From Woronichinia naegeliana WA131 (GTDB lineage: Bacteria > Cyanobacteriota > Cyanobacteriia > Cyanobacteriales > Microcystaceae), in the NCBI GenBank assembly GCA_025370055.1, contig CP073041.1, forward strand, positions 62,001 through 126,000: a DNA stretch of 64,000 nucleotides. The letters run 5' to 3'. Below the pieces are notes generated by a model. The model had not been told where the DNA came from. It saw only the letters and a program-made list of their open reading frames with translations, and searched no databases. This document shows positions 27,227 to 35,539 of this stretch, one piece after another. Position numbers and translations under genes: made by a program. Position 1 is the stretch's first letter. Each line of letters starts with the position of its first letter.

Positions 27227-28498
27227 CGTCTAGCTAGAAGCTACAAACGTTGCAATACGGGAGGTTCAAGAAATCAGGCGAATTTGGAGTAAGTCCTCCC
27301 AAGTTAACCCTTTTTCAATTATACCGAGAGCTACAGCAGGAACTTCTCTAGTCGTAAAATGGCTGCGAACAAAGTTATAAACCATCCAGAAAATATCTAG
27401 GACTCGCTGTAATCCCACAACAGATTTAGCATAAGTATTTGTACGACGACGAAAGGCAGCTAAATAGCGTCGGATAGCACTATTAAATGCCTCAACGTGG
27501 TTGGCATGAACGTCCTTTTCTTCTGGTTTTTCTGTTGTCTCTGGATGTTCAGTTTTCGGGGTTTCTACTTTCTCTAGTTTACCCGCAGAATCTCGACGTT
27601 TACTACTCTTATTTTTTAATCTTACTACCATACCCTTCGGTAATACTCTGGCGGGACGACCCCGTTTTCCAGTCTTCAATACTTCGTGACAAATATTAAA
27701 TAGCAGTTGACTATATCGCTTTTCTCCATCTGTAAATAGCTGGAGAGATTCTGTGCTTCTTTCAAATAATTCCGCTATGGTCATCATTGCCTCTAGAAAT
27801 AATTTCTGCTCTTTTTTACCACATTTTAAATGCCAAATAAAGCGGCTAGCCCTTTCCATGATTACAATTGTCCAACCCTCAGAGGCACTTGCCTCTTCAT
27901 TTTTTCTAACTTTTGTGTATAGTTCATCCCCTTCTATTACTAATTTAACAAATTCATTCACTAAGGCGTATAAAAATAATGTCTCTTGTAATGCCGATAA
28001 CTTCTTTTCCCAATTCAATATTGTTGTTTTCGCGTAGCCGAATACTCGGGTTGCTGCATTTAATCCCATGCCTTCCATTCTAGCTTTTAATACTTTTACA
28101 ATTTCACTTAATGGTGTTTCTAAGCCAGCGATTACGCTACCATGAGTTTCAGCAAAACAAGACCTACATTCTTGACAGATGAACATTTTACGTTCCCCGT
28201 TACCTTTCGTTTGATAATGAGAATGGATTTTTACTTTTTCACTATAGCAATGGGGGCAGTTTTTCTTGAATAAGGCTTCCTTTTCCTCTTCCTCTTGGTA
28301 TAAGCCAACATCATTTAGGGCTTCTATTGAGCTTTTGTTCAATGTTAACATTGTTTTCTATTTCCCTTTTCTTAGATATTAATGACAATAATAATAGTAT
28401 AATAAAAGCGGGACTATGTCTAGTCTTAAATTATTTTTCTATTTTCTCAAAGCCTTACACCATAACTTTTTCAGCTTTGATCAGACGATACCAGTACC
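27216..28498 (-). mobile_element. IS with zinc-finger/DDE transposase, copy 2 of 4
   Basis: 1283 bp, ends GGCACTGGCATCGTCT and (inverted) GGTACTGGTATCGTCT. The flanking 8-mers (CTTTTTGA left, TGAAAGCG right) do not match, so one flank has been rearranged since insertion. It is more diverged from the other three copies, which are close to each other. Confidence 0.85.
27266..28351 (-). CDS. Transposase of IS copy 2
   Basis: 361 residues, starting MLTLNKSSIEALNDVG. It has the same architecture as the protein at 7046-8125: zinc ribbon, helix-turn-helix, EGDELYTKV, LFTDGEKRYS and HVEAFNSAIRRYL. About two dozen substitutions and a short EEEKEA insertion near residue 20 distinguish it. All catalytic motifs are intact. 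Confidence 0.87.
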   Translation of the reverse strand: MLTLNKSSIEALNDVGLYQEEEEKEALFKKNCPHCYSEKVKIHSHYQTKGNGERKMFICQECRSCFAETHGSVIAGLETPLSEIVKVLKARMEGMGLNAATRVFGYAKTTILNWEKKLSALQETLFLYALVNEFVKLVIEGDELYTKVRKNEEASASEGWTIVIMERASRFIWHLKCGKKEQKLFLEAMMTIAELFERSTESLQLFTDGEKRYSQLLFNICHEVLKTGKRGRPARVLPKGMVVRLKNKSSKRRDSAGKLEKVETPKTEHPETTEKPEEKDVHANHVEAFNSAIRRYLAAFRRRTNTYAKSVVGLQRVLDIFWMVYNFVRSHFTTREVPAVALGIIEKGLTWEDLLQIRLIS

Positions 28499-28594
28499 TG
28501 AAAGCGAGATCGCATCTTTAAAATAAGTTTTTGTTCACTGAATCGGCGATCGCCTTTAAAATCCGTATTCAACAGATAATGGCATAAATAAATA

Positions 28595-30282
28595 GGGCTT
28601 GCTGAAAAAGTCAAAAAACGAAAGAAATGTGGGTTAGGGAAGTATGGACTGAAAAAGCATAGATAACTTATCCTTATGGAAACAAATCAAAATACAGATT
28701 TTGTTTAATCTATTGTTCCTTTCTGTCTAAAAAGGTCAACACAAATCACTCCTCACAAAAGAGAGGAAAATTAACACCATTTTTCACAAGAAAAACGACT
28801 CTACAACTTTTTACTTTTTGTCTTCTGAAGTAGAGTAGAAAGATTCATTACCAAAAAGTTCATCGCAATTACCGTTTCCGAGGTCTCAGGTAGTTTGGCC
28901 ATCACTCGACCAAGACTAAATTTCCTCTTTCCCTGTCCGAATTTACCCTCAATGGCATTACGCACTCTTTCATCTGAGCGTGCCTCTTTCTTTTTTTCTT
29001 TGCTCACCTCTTTCGGCGGTCTTCCCAATCGGGGACCACTCATTCTTATATCCCTTTCTTTACAATAAGCTCGATTCGCTTTTGTTCGATAGATTTTATC
29101 CACATGAACCGATTCCGGATAACATCCTGTTTCCCTTTTATATTCTTCTATTCGCGCTTGTAAATCTCCCGATTCGTTGTAATTATCCCAACTTAATTTG
29201 TCTAAGAAGACAAAGCCATTCACATTACTTGCCGATATTTTAGCTCCAAACTCTACTGCTTTTCCCGCTTTTCCACGCACTATTGAACGCACGTGAGGTT
29301 GGCTTACACTCACAATTCTGTTTTCTACTTTATTTGTCTTTTTTTCATACATTTCTAACTGTTGCTCATACACTTTTCCTATCGTTACAAGCTCTTCTTG
29401 CTCTTTTTTCGTTAGTTTTTCTAACTTTGCTCCCTCTTCTATCATTTTTTCTATATCAGACAAGTTTCTTTTTATATATCCTAGTTGTTTTTTTGTTCCT
29501 TTTCTTCTTTCTTTTTTTGACACACGACGTTTTTTTGCTATGGCTAAGTACTCTTTTCTTGCCACTTCCCTATAAGTCCTCGGCTTTTCTTTCCTTTTCT
29601 CTTTTATTTCTTCATACAGCTTATCTATTATTTTTTCTGTTTTTTCTCTGGCATCATTCAATATTCCTATATCCGTTGGATATTTTATATCTGCTGGTGT
29701 ACAAGTCGCATCTAACAATAACTTTCCTTCATTTTCTTTTTTTTCTGACGCTACACCCGTCGCTTTTTTTTCTATTTCTTTATTAATTTTATTTATTAAT
29801 TCCATTCCTATTTTTTTACGAAAATGAACCATCATTGACGCATTAAATGCTTCTTTGCTACTATAGCTTTCCATTCCTATAAAGTACTGTAAATAAGGGT
29901 TCTCTTTTATTTGTTCTACTGTTTCTCTGTCACTTTTTCCTGAAATTTCTTTGATAATTAATGCTCCTAATGCCATTCTAAATGATTTGGCTGGGGCTCC
30001 TTTTTTTTCTGTGAAGTTTTTTGCATATTCTTCCTCATATTCTTCCCAAAGAATCATTTTTGACATTTCTATCCAACGATTTTCTTCGTCTAACTGCCCG
30101 CCGAACAGATTTTTCAAGTTTTCTGGTGTTTCAATTGAGTACTGTTGCTTTCGGTACATCTGCTTTCTCTCTTCTTAATGCAATGGTTTTGAGGCATTCT
30201 ACCCTATTTTCGTGCATTCTAGCGGTTCTTAATTCGCCTACTATTTTTCTCCGTAAAGGTTTCAGCTTTTTTCAGCAAGCCC
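28595..30282 (-). mobile_element. 1.69-kb IS (IS5/IS1182-like, DUF772-type transposase), intact copy
   Basis: 1688 bp, ends GGGCTTGCTGAAAAAGTC and (inverted) GGGCTTGCTGAAAAAAGCTG, flanked by TA on each side. Further copies: complete but frameshifted at 55245-56936, and a dismembered one from 54922 to beyond 64000. The TA flanks suggest either a 2-bp duplication or ends reading TAGGG. Confidence 0.9.
28801..30159 (-). CDS. IS5/IS1182-like transposase
   Basis: 452 residues. The N-terminal DUF772-type region includes APAKSFRMALGALIIKE and YLQYFIGMESYSSKEAFNAS; LLLDATCTPADIKYPTD gives the first Asp, SVHVDKIYRTKANR the second, and RVRNAIEGKFGQGKRKFSLG the Glu. A 100-residue Lys/Glu-rich coiled-coil (residues about 185-285) is inserted between the first two. 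This is the only uninterrupted version in the window and a plausible source for mobilising the short GGGCTTGCTGAA-ended MITEs. Confidence 0.88.
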   Translation of the reverse strand: MYRKQQYSIETPENLKNLFGGQLDEENRWIEMSKMILWEEYEEEYAKNFTEKKGAPAKSFRMALGALIIKEISGKSDRETVEQIKENPYLQYFIGMESYSSKEAFNASMMVHFRKKIGMELINKINKEIEKKATGVASEKKENEGKLLLDATCTPADIKYPTDIGILNDAREKTEKIIDKLYEEIKEKRKEKPRTYREVARKEYLAIAKKRRVSKKERRKGTKKQLGYIKRNLSDIEKMIEEGAKLEKLTKKEQEELVTIGKVYEQQLEMYEKKTNKVENRIVSVSQPHVRSIVRGKAGKAVEFGAKISASNVNGFVFLDKLSWDNYNESGDLQARIEEYKRETGCYPESVHVDKIYRTKANRAYCKERDIRMSGPRLGRPPKEVSKEKKKEARSDERVRNAIEGKFGQGKRKFSLGRVMAKLPETSETVIAMNFLVMNLSTLLQKTKSKKL

Positions 30283-30630
30283 TAAATATCCTTAACAGAT
30301 GGCTACCCGCAGGTTATTTCTACCTGTAAATAGTTCGTTATAGTTCTAATCTTTAGGGAAGTTTACCCGCGATCGCTGTCACTGTCAGGATTTTCGCTTG
30401 ATTGGAAGTTCGCCATGATTTTAGAAAATGCTTGATGATATATCTTGATTGCATAACAATCCTTGATAAGTAATACTTTGTTAATAAAATTTAATGTTTG
30501 CTTTCTCAGTGGTATTTACCTAGTAAACCAGTATATGCTATATTCATAAAAGTTGAAGCTAGACTATCAACTTAAGTATATTCGCCACCCTTAAAAATCA
30601 TCTCCCCTCAGAAACTATCAACAGAATATC
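30283..30630. other. Leader region of the ZorAB-like pair
   Basis: 348 bp without a gene, AT-rich. It should contain the promoter for the following two genes. A TATGCTATATT stretch near 30535 could be a -10 region but has no convincing -35 partner. One HIP1 site is present near 30370. No other structure is supported. Confidence 0.4.
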
Positions 30631-32871
30631 ATGCTTGATTTTTTTAGACTTTTTACTCCTGAGCTTGCATTTTTCACCTTGGTATTTATTGTTACACCAA
30701 GTATCGTAGCAGGATTTTCTCGCATTTCTCTATATTTATATTTGCGTGGAATGATCAATGCAATCGGAAAAAACCCAAGTCAGGGCAAAATTGATGAAAT
30801 CAAAAAAGAATTTAATGAGGCTAGTAAAAAACTTGATAATGTTAATACTGTAGCTATTTTAGAAAAGTTCTATAGCGAAGAGAAATTCACTTTATTTGGA
30901 TTCATAAAACTTCCCTGTGAGCAATGGGATTATTTTTGTAAGTCGTTGCCCAACCTTTTAATTGCATTTGGATTACTAGGAACATTTGTGGGAATTACGT
31001 TTAATCTGAAGGATATTAGCTCAATTATTAACCAGAATAGCACTGATGCCACCCTAATTGTTAGTGGTCTTAAAGGCCCGTTACAAAGTATGGGAATTGC
31101 TTTCATCAGTAGTTTAATGGCTATTATATTTAGTACAACTATAACTATTATCAACTTTATTTTTAATACTGAAATTGCTAAAAATGAATTATTTTCTCGT
31201 TTGGAAAACTACTTAGATAATCCCGTTCTTTCTGAAAATTCCGAAGATAGAGTATCTCGGCTTCTTAAAAAAATCTTGAAGGATATTCTCTATACTTCTA
31301 GCAAAGATGAAGAGCGACCTAAAAGTATTGAAGATTTGCTGAGTAAAGTCTTAAAAGAAGCAGCTATTCCAATTACTAAGAGTATTAAGGATTTTAAAGA
31401 TTCAGTTACTTCTTTTCAATCTCAAGTTGGGATTTTTTCTGAGAATACGAAATCTATTAAAGAATCCTTCTCAAAATTAGATATTGGAGCAAAAAGTTTT
31501 GAGAAATCTGCTATTGATCTTGAGAAAGCTGTAACTGGAATACAGCAACATCAGAATAATTTGTGGGAATGGAGAAATAAGTTAGCAGACACTCAAACAA
31601 GTTTTGCAACAACGACCAAATATTTGGGGGATAACATTAAAGATTTAGTAGAAAACAATAAGAAAGCTACTGATTTAGCCGAAAATGTTTATAATCAACT
31701 TAAAAAATCGGCAAGTCAATTTGAAGATAGTTCCCTTTATTTTATGGAAGCCTCTGAAACAATAAAAGATAGTAAATTTGCCGATAAACTATTACAAGCT
31801 TCTGATAATTTGGCTGATACTCAGACTAAGTTTGCAGAATCTTCTCTCGTTTTATCTAATTCTACTCGGTCTATAGCAACTCTAATTAGTGATTTTCAAA
31901 ATGCGATCACCCAAGTTGTTAAAGTGGGAGAAGATATTCAAAAGCTTAATAAAGTATCATCAGAAATATTAATTGTCAATCAGGAGAATGCTACTGAAAC
32001 AAAAGATAGCTTTAAAGCTATTGAATTGGATTTAATTAAGTTAATTGATTCGGTCAAAGAATACCAATATAAATCAATTTTGGGATTCCAAAAAGTAGGA
32101 AATATTCTGATTAGTAGTGTTAGTGAAAAGTTAGGCACTAACTCCATTAGTTTACAGGAAGTTTCCCAAACGGTTCGGGAATATTCGTCAAACTTGAATG
32201 CAATGAAGCAAAGCTTAGAAGCTTTAACAGCTAATATCTCGCAAGTTGATAGTCAATCAGAGCTAAAATTACAAACTCTTTCTGCTTTAACTAAAGAAAT
32301 TACGGCACTTCATCAGCAATCAGTCCAAATGATTGAACTTAATCAACAACAGCTTGCCTTAGAAAATGGTCAACTAAATCAAATAAAAACAGAGCTTTCA
32401 AGCTTGATTGACCAAGTTAATAATCAATCTTCACTTAACTTACAAAGTCTATCAGATTTGACTAGCGAGATCACAATGGTTCGCCAGCAGTCAGTCCAAA
32501 TGATTGAACTTAACCAACAACAGCTTATGACAGAAAGTGAAGAATTAAAACAGGTTAAAATAGAACTTTCTGATCTGATTGAAAACTTGAAAATTTATCA
32601 ACAAAATTTGAACCTAAAACCTGAAATTGTTTCATTGGGCGATCGCCTAGCAAATAGTATCACAGAACAATTAGGTAATAACTCTCGTGTATTAGGTGAG
32701 TTCGTTGTTAAAGAAGGGGCTAAAAATAAACAAGATATTCTTAGTCTCTATCAAAATATAGAGCAGTCCTTTTTAAATTTACGAGAGATTAATACAAAAC
32801 TAACTAATTTGGTTGAGTTAGCTAATCAGTCACCTGACAACCCTAAAAATCGTTTCAAAAAATCTACTTAG
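30631..32871 (+). CDS. ZorA-like MotA/TolQ/ExbB-family proton-channel protein with long coiled-coil tail
   Basis: 746 residues. Membrane segments lie at about 10-35, at about 105-128 (LPNLLIAFGLLGTFVGITF, the MotA/ExbB core) and at about 150-180 (SMGIAFISSLMAIIFSTTITI). From about 200 to the end it is one long helical tail, containing a roughly 60-residue internal repeat around residues 540-650 (both units end QQSVQMIELNQQQL) and an earlier pair of LADTQT blocks. Channel plus a tail of about 540 residues is the ZorA layout, in which the tail projects into the cytoplasm from a proton-driven stator. The ZorB-like partner follows after 30 bp. ZorC/D or ZorE are not found intact. Confidence 0.75.
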   Translation: MLDFFRLFTPELAFFTLVFIVTPSIVAGFSRISLYLYLRGMINAIGKNPSQGKIDEIKKEFNEASKKLDNVNTVAILEKFYSEEKFTLFGFIKLPCEQWDYFCKSLPNLLIAFGLLGTFVGITFNLKDISSIINQNSTDATLIVSGLKGPLQSMGIAFISSLMAIIFSTTITIINFIFNTEIAKNELFSRLENYLDNPVLSENSEDRVSRLLKKILKDILYTSSKDEERPKSIEDLLSKVLKEAAIPITKSIKDFKDSVTSFQSQVGIFSENTKSIKESFSKLDIGAKSFEKSAIDLEKAVTGIQQHQNNLWEWRNKLADTQTSFATTTKYLGDNIKDLVENNKKATDLAENVYNQLKKSASQFEDSSLYFMEASETIKDSKFADKLLQASDNLADTQTKFAESSLVLSNSTRSIATLISDFQNAITQVVKVGEDIQKLNKVSSEILIVNQENATETKDSFKAIELDLIKLIDSVKEYQYKSILGFQKVGNILISSVSEKLGTNSISLQEVSQTVREYSSNLNAMKQSLEALTANISQVDSQSELKLQTLSALTKEITALHQQSVQMIELNQQQLALENGQLNQIKTELSSLIDQVNNQSSLNLQSLSDLTSEITMVRQQSVQMIELNQQQLMTESEELKQVKIELSDLIENLKIYQQNLNLKPEIVSLGDRLANSITEQLGNNSRVLGEFVVKEGAKNKQDILSLYQNIEQSFLNLREINTKLTNLVELANQSPDNPKNRFKKST

Positions 32872-32901
32872 TTTCTGTTAACTTCATTATTTTATATCCA
32901 A

Positions 32902-33531
32902 ATGTCTCGTAACAATCGTTATCGTAAAGACTCTGAATCTCTGAATGTTTTTCCTGCATTTACAGATTTAATGTCTAATGCCTTTATGATTCTTAGTTTA
33001 TTCCTCTTGCTTGCCTTGATTCAATCGGCTGAACTTAATCGTAAATTACAAAATGCCGAACCAATTAAAATTGATGAAAAATCAGGGCAATTCACATTTG
33101 ATTTGGGTAAAGCAGTTTTAAGCAAACCTCTAAAAACGCATATTAAAAGCCAGGTAATTCCTGATATTGTAAAAGTTATTAAAGAAAAAGGAGGAACTAT
33201 AGAATTTATTCAGGTTATTGGTTATACTGACGGCAAGAAAAATGATGGAACGAGTAATTTAGATAACAAGCTAGATAAAATTACAATGAAACAGAATTTT
33301 ATTAAGTCTCTAGACCCCGGCTCTAACGCAGATTTAGGGCTAATGAGAGCTTTGGCTGTTATTCAAGAAATTCAAAAAGCTAATCTTGGCATCAAATTTC
33401 AAGCCTATTCAGCAGGGCAACTGTATGATAAAGATGGCAAATTTGATCCTAATGGCAATGAAGATAAAGAGAGACGGCGTATAGAGATTCGCTTTATTCC
33501 ATATCCACCGCCACCTAGTCAAAAAAAGTAA
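32902..33531 (+). CDS. ZorB-like protein: one membrane helix plus OmpA/MotB peptidoglycan-binding domain
   Basis: 209 residues. FPAFTDLMSNAFMILSLFLLL is a single N-terminal transmembrane helix with Asp22 at the position used for proton transfer in MotB and ZorB. The periplasmic part has FIQVIGYTDGKK, LGLMRALAVIQEIQK and ERRRIEIRF, the OmpA-like peptidoglycan-binding blocks. It starts 30 bp after the ZorA-like stop. The pair should form a cell-wall-anchored ion-driven motor; whether it serves defence or another process is open. Confidence 0.75.
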   Translation: MSRNNRYRKDSESLNVFPAFTDLMSNAFMILSLFLLLALIQSAELNRKLQNAEPIKIDEKSGQFTFDLGKAVLSKPLKTHIKSQVIPDIVKVIKEKGGTIEFIQVIGYTDGKKNDGTSNLDNKLDKITMKQNFIKSLDPGSNADLGLMRALAVIQEIQKANLGIKFQAYSAGQLYDKDGKFDPNGNEDKERRRIEIRFIPYPPPPSQKK

Positions 33532-33538
33532 GCTATCT

Positions 33539-33792
33539 TTGACTCCTCAAACTTTTCTTCAAGAAGTATTAATTTTGCTCCGCGATCGCAAATTTAGCGT
33601 AGATCAAAGAAACTGGACAACATTTTGTGCTGATCAAGAAATTAATTTAGCTCAATTTTAGACTATTAAACTAGAATGATTTAATCAGCTTGAACAAGCA
33701 ATTGATAGTGAAAAAGTAGAATTATTACAGCAAATCTTTTGTTGTAACCCTTTTAATGCAACCGGTTACTCAGACAACTAGATTCGCTAGTA
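33539..33792 (+). pseudogene. Decayed third ORF downstream of the ZorAB-like pair
   Basis: A TTG eight bases after the ZorB stop opens a 40-codon frame (LTPQTFLQEVLILLRDRKFS..., TTFCADQEINLAQF) ended by TAG. After a few bases another protein-like stretch (FNQLEQAIDSEKVELLQQIFCC...) reads in a different frame. This looks like a gene reduced by deletion and frameshift. I cannot assign a family; being in a zorC-like position is suggestive only. Confidence 0.4.
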
Positions 33793-33820
33793 CAACAAAC
33801 AACAAACTCAAAATTATCCT

Positions 33821-34045
33821 ATGAAATACGTCCTGCTCGGATTGATTAAAGGCTATCGTCGTTTTATTTCTCCCTTGTTTCTTCCCTCCTGTCGTTTTCA
33901 GCCCACCTGTTCCCAATATGCCTTGGACGCGATCGCCGCTTTTGGTCCATTGCGAGGGGGATGGTTAGCTCTAAAACGCATTTTACGTTGCCATCCTTTG
34001 CACCCAGGCGGGTATGATCCCGTGCCGCACTCTCACGATCATTAG
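33821..34045 (+). CDS. yidD: Membrane protein insertion efficiency factor YidD
   Basis: 74 residues, exact family length. [30 protein letters not shown] and [19 protein letters not shown] are the full signature, with the conserved cysteines. It is a small amphipathic membrane-associated protein that helps YidC-dependent insertion. Confidence 0.95.
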   Translation: MKYVLLGLIKGYRRFISPLFLPSCRFQPTCSQYALDAIAAFGPLRGGWLALKRILRCHPLHPGGYDPVPHSHDH

Positions 34046-34076
34046 TTCTTGAAAATCCGTGAAAAATTGTCATGGT

Positions 34077-34550
34077 TTAAAGTTGGGCTTTTACCTCATC
34101 TAACAAACTAGTACAAGCATCCAATAACAAATCAATAACCCGATCAAATCCCGCCTGTCCTCCATAGTAGGGATCGGGAACTTCTTTAAGCTGATGATGA
34201 CGAGCATAATCACACATTAATTTCACTTTATCTCCGTAGCGTCCTTCCCGATCTAGGGCCATAATCTGGCGATAATTGTCCTTATCCATTGCTAAAATCA
34301 AATCAAATTCGGCAAAATCTGATCGCTCAAATTGTCTAGCACGACCATTAGCCGGTAAATTGCGCTGTTTTAAACGGGCAGCCATGCGATGATCAGGAGA
34401 AGAACCAATGTGATAACTAGAGGTTCCAGCCGAATCACACTGAATTTTGTCAGCCAGTCCTGCTTCCGCAATTAAAGCATTCATAATATTTTCCGCCGCC
34501 GGCGATCGACAGATATTACCTAAACAAACAAAAAGCAACTTATAGGTCAT
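34077..34550 (-). CDS. Low-molecular-weight protein-tyrosine phosphatase
   Basis: 157 residues. FVCLGNICRSPAAE is the CxxxxxR phosphate-binding loop, and EVPDPYYGG carries the general-acid Asp. It dephosphorylates phosphotyrosine; in cyanobacteria it is often linked to exopolysaccharide export or photosynthetic regulation, but no such gene lies beside it. An 80-bp gap separates it from the RluA-type gene on the same strand. Confidence 0.93.
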   Translation of the reverse strand: MTYKLLFVCLGNICRSPAAENIMNALIAEAGLADKIQCDSAGTSSYHIGSSPDHRMAARLKQRNLPANGRARQFERSDFAEFDLILAMDKDNYRQIMALDREGRYGDKVKLMCDYARHHQLKEVPDPYYGGQAGFDRVIDLLLDACTSLLDEVKAQL

Positions 34551-34630
34551 GGGACAAAAGACAAATTCTCTAAGTTTTAACTCATTTTTATTATGCCATT
34601 AATGCTAAAAAGCACAAACAAAATTGATCA

Positions 34631-35539
34631 TTAGTCGGTTAATATTAAAGGCGGTGGACAGATAAACTCAAGTCGTTGTTGGCTGCGAGGATGATCAAAG
34701 CTCAATTGATAGGCGTGGAGATGGTAGCCACAATCACTGGGAATAGCAGGATTTTCGGAATCTGAAATCGCTTTGGCAACACCTCCCATATCATAAAGGG
34801 AATCACCTAAAAGCGGATAGCCAATTGAGGCCAAATGAATGCGAATTTGGTGGGGACGACCGGTTAGGATTTGAACCTTTAAAAGGGTATTGTCTTGCCT
34901 TCTTTTTAATACCCAACAATCACTTTGAGAGGCTTTTCCGTCGGGTACTGCGCTGTAAAGATAGCCTAAAACAGGATGGGGAATTTTACCGATCGCCTGA
35001 TCAATGTGAAAATGGTCAGGTAAGTTACTGGGGCCAATTAAGGCACGATAAATTTTTTGAATACGGCGATCGCGCATTTGTTGACTAAGATTAACACGAG
35101 CTAGGGGCGATCGCGCAATCACCATGATGCCAGAGGTTCCCCGTCCTAAACGATGAATGGGAATGGGATTTTCCTGGGGATAACGCTGTTGCAGAAGGTG
35201 CAATAAAGTATGTTCTAAAAAACCGCCCCCTGCTAACACGGGCAAACCAGACGGTTTAGCAATAACCCAAAGATCTTCATCTTCGTAAAGCACGTTAAAA
35301 TAGAGAGGAACAGACGGTTCTTGCCAGGGAGGACGATGATAACTTAAAGGCTGACCTTTTTTTAAAATATATTCTGGATTTACTATCGTTTGATTGACCA
35401 AGATTTGGCCCGCTAAAATACGTTTCTGCCAGGTTTCTTGACTGGAATGGGGATAACGCTGGCTATAGTAATCCAATAAACGTTGTCCTTCCCCTCGACG
35501 ATCAACGGTGTCATGGTAAATCCAACCTTGATTGATCAT
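34631..35539 (-). CDS. RluA-family pseudouridine synthase-like protein with altered catalytic motif
   Basis: 302 residues. An S4-like N-terminus (ILAGQILVNQTIV) precedes the RluA core: YEDEDLWVIAKPSGLPV, IPIHRLGRGTSGIMVIA and LTGRPHQIRIHLASIGYPLLGD. The motif is normally HRLDxxTSG with catalytic Asp; here it reads HRLGRGTSG. As I recall, plant and cyanobacterial relatives share this variant, so it is a subfamily trait rather than a sequencing slip. Whether it still makes pseudouridine is not evident. It overlaps the caspase-like gene by 29 bp. Confidence 0.85.
   Translation of the reverse strand: MINQGWIYHDTVDRRGEGQRLLDYYSQRYPHSSQETWQKRILAGQILVNQTIVNPEYILKKGQPLSYHRPPWQEPSVPLYFNVLYEDEDLWVIAKPSGLPVLAGGGFLEHTLLHLLQQRYPQENPIPIHRLGRGTSGIMVIARSPLARVNLSQQMRDRRIQKIYRALIGPSNLPDHFHIDQAIGKIPHPVLGYLYSAVPDGKASQSDCWVLKRRQDNTLLKVQILTGRPHQIRIHLASIGYPLLGDSLYDMGGVAKAISDSENPAIPSDCGYHLHAYQLSFDHPRSQQRLEFICPPPLILTD

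Noticed and set aside
29283-29786. 167-codon hydrophobic-looking frame on the plus strand, also at 55745-56248 and 57460-57864
   Set aside because: It is the antisense of the Lys/Glu-rich coiled-coil of the IS5/IS1182-like transposase; the Phe/Leu richness is a mirror of AAA/GAA codons.
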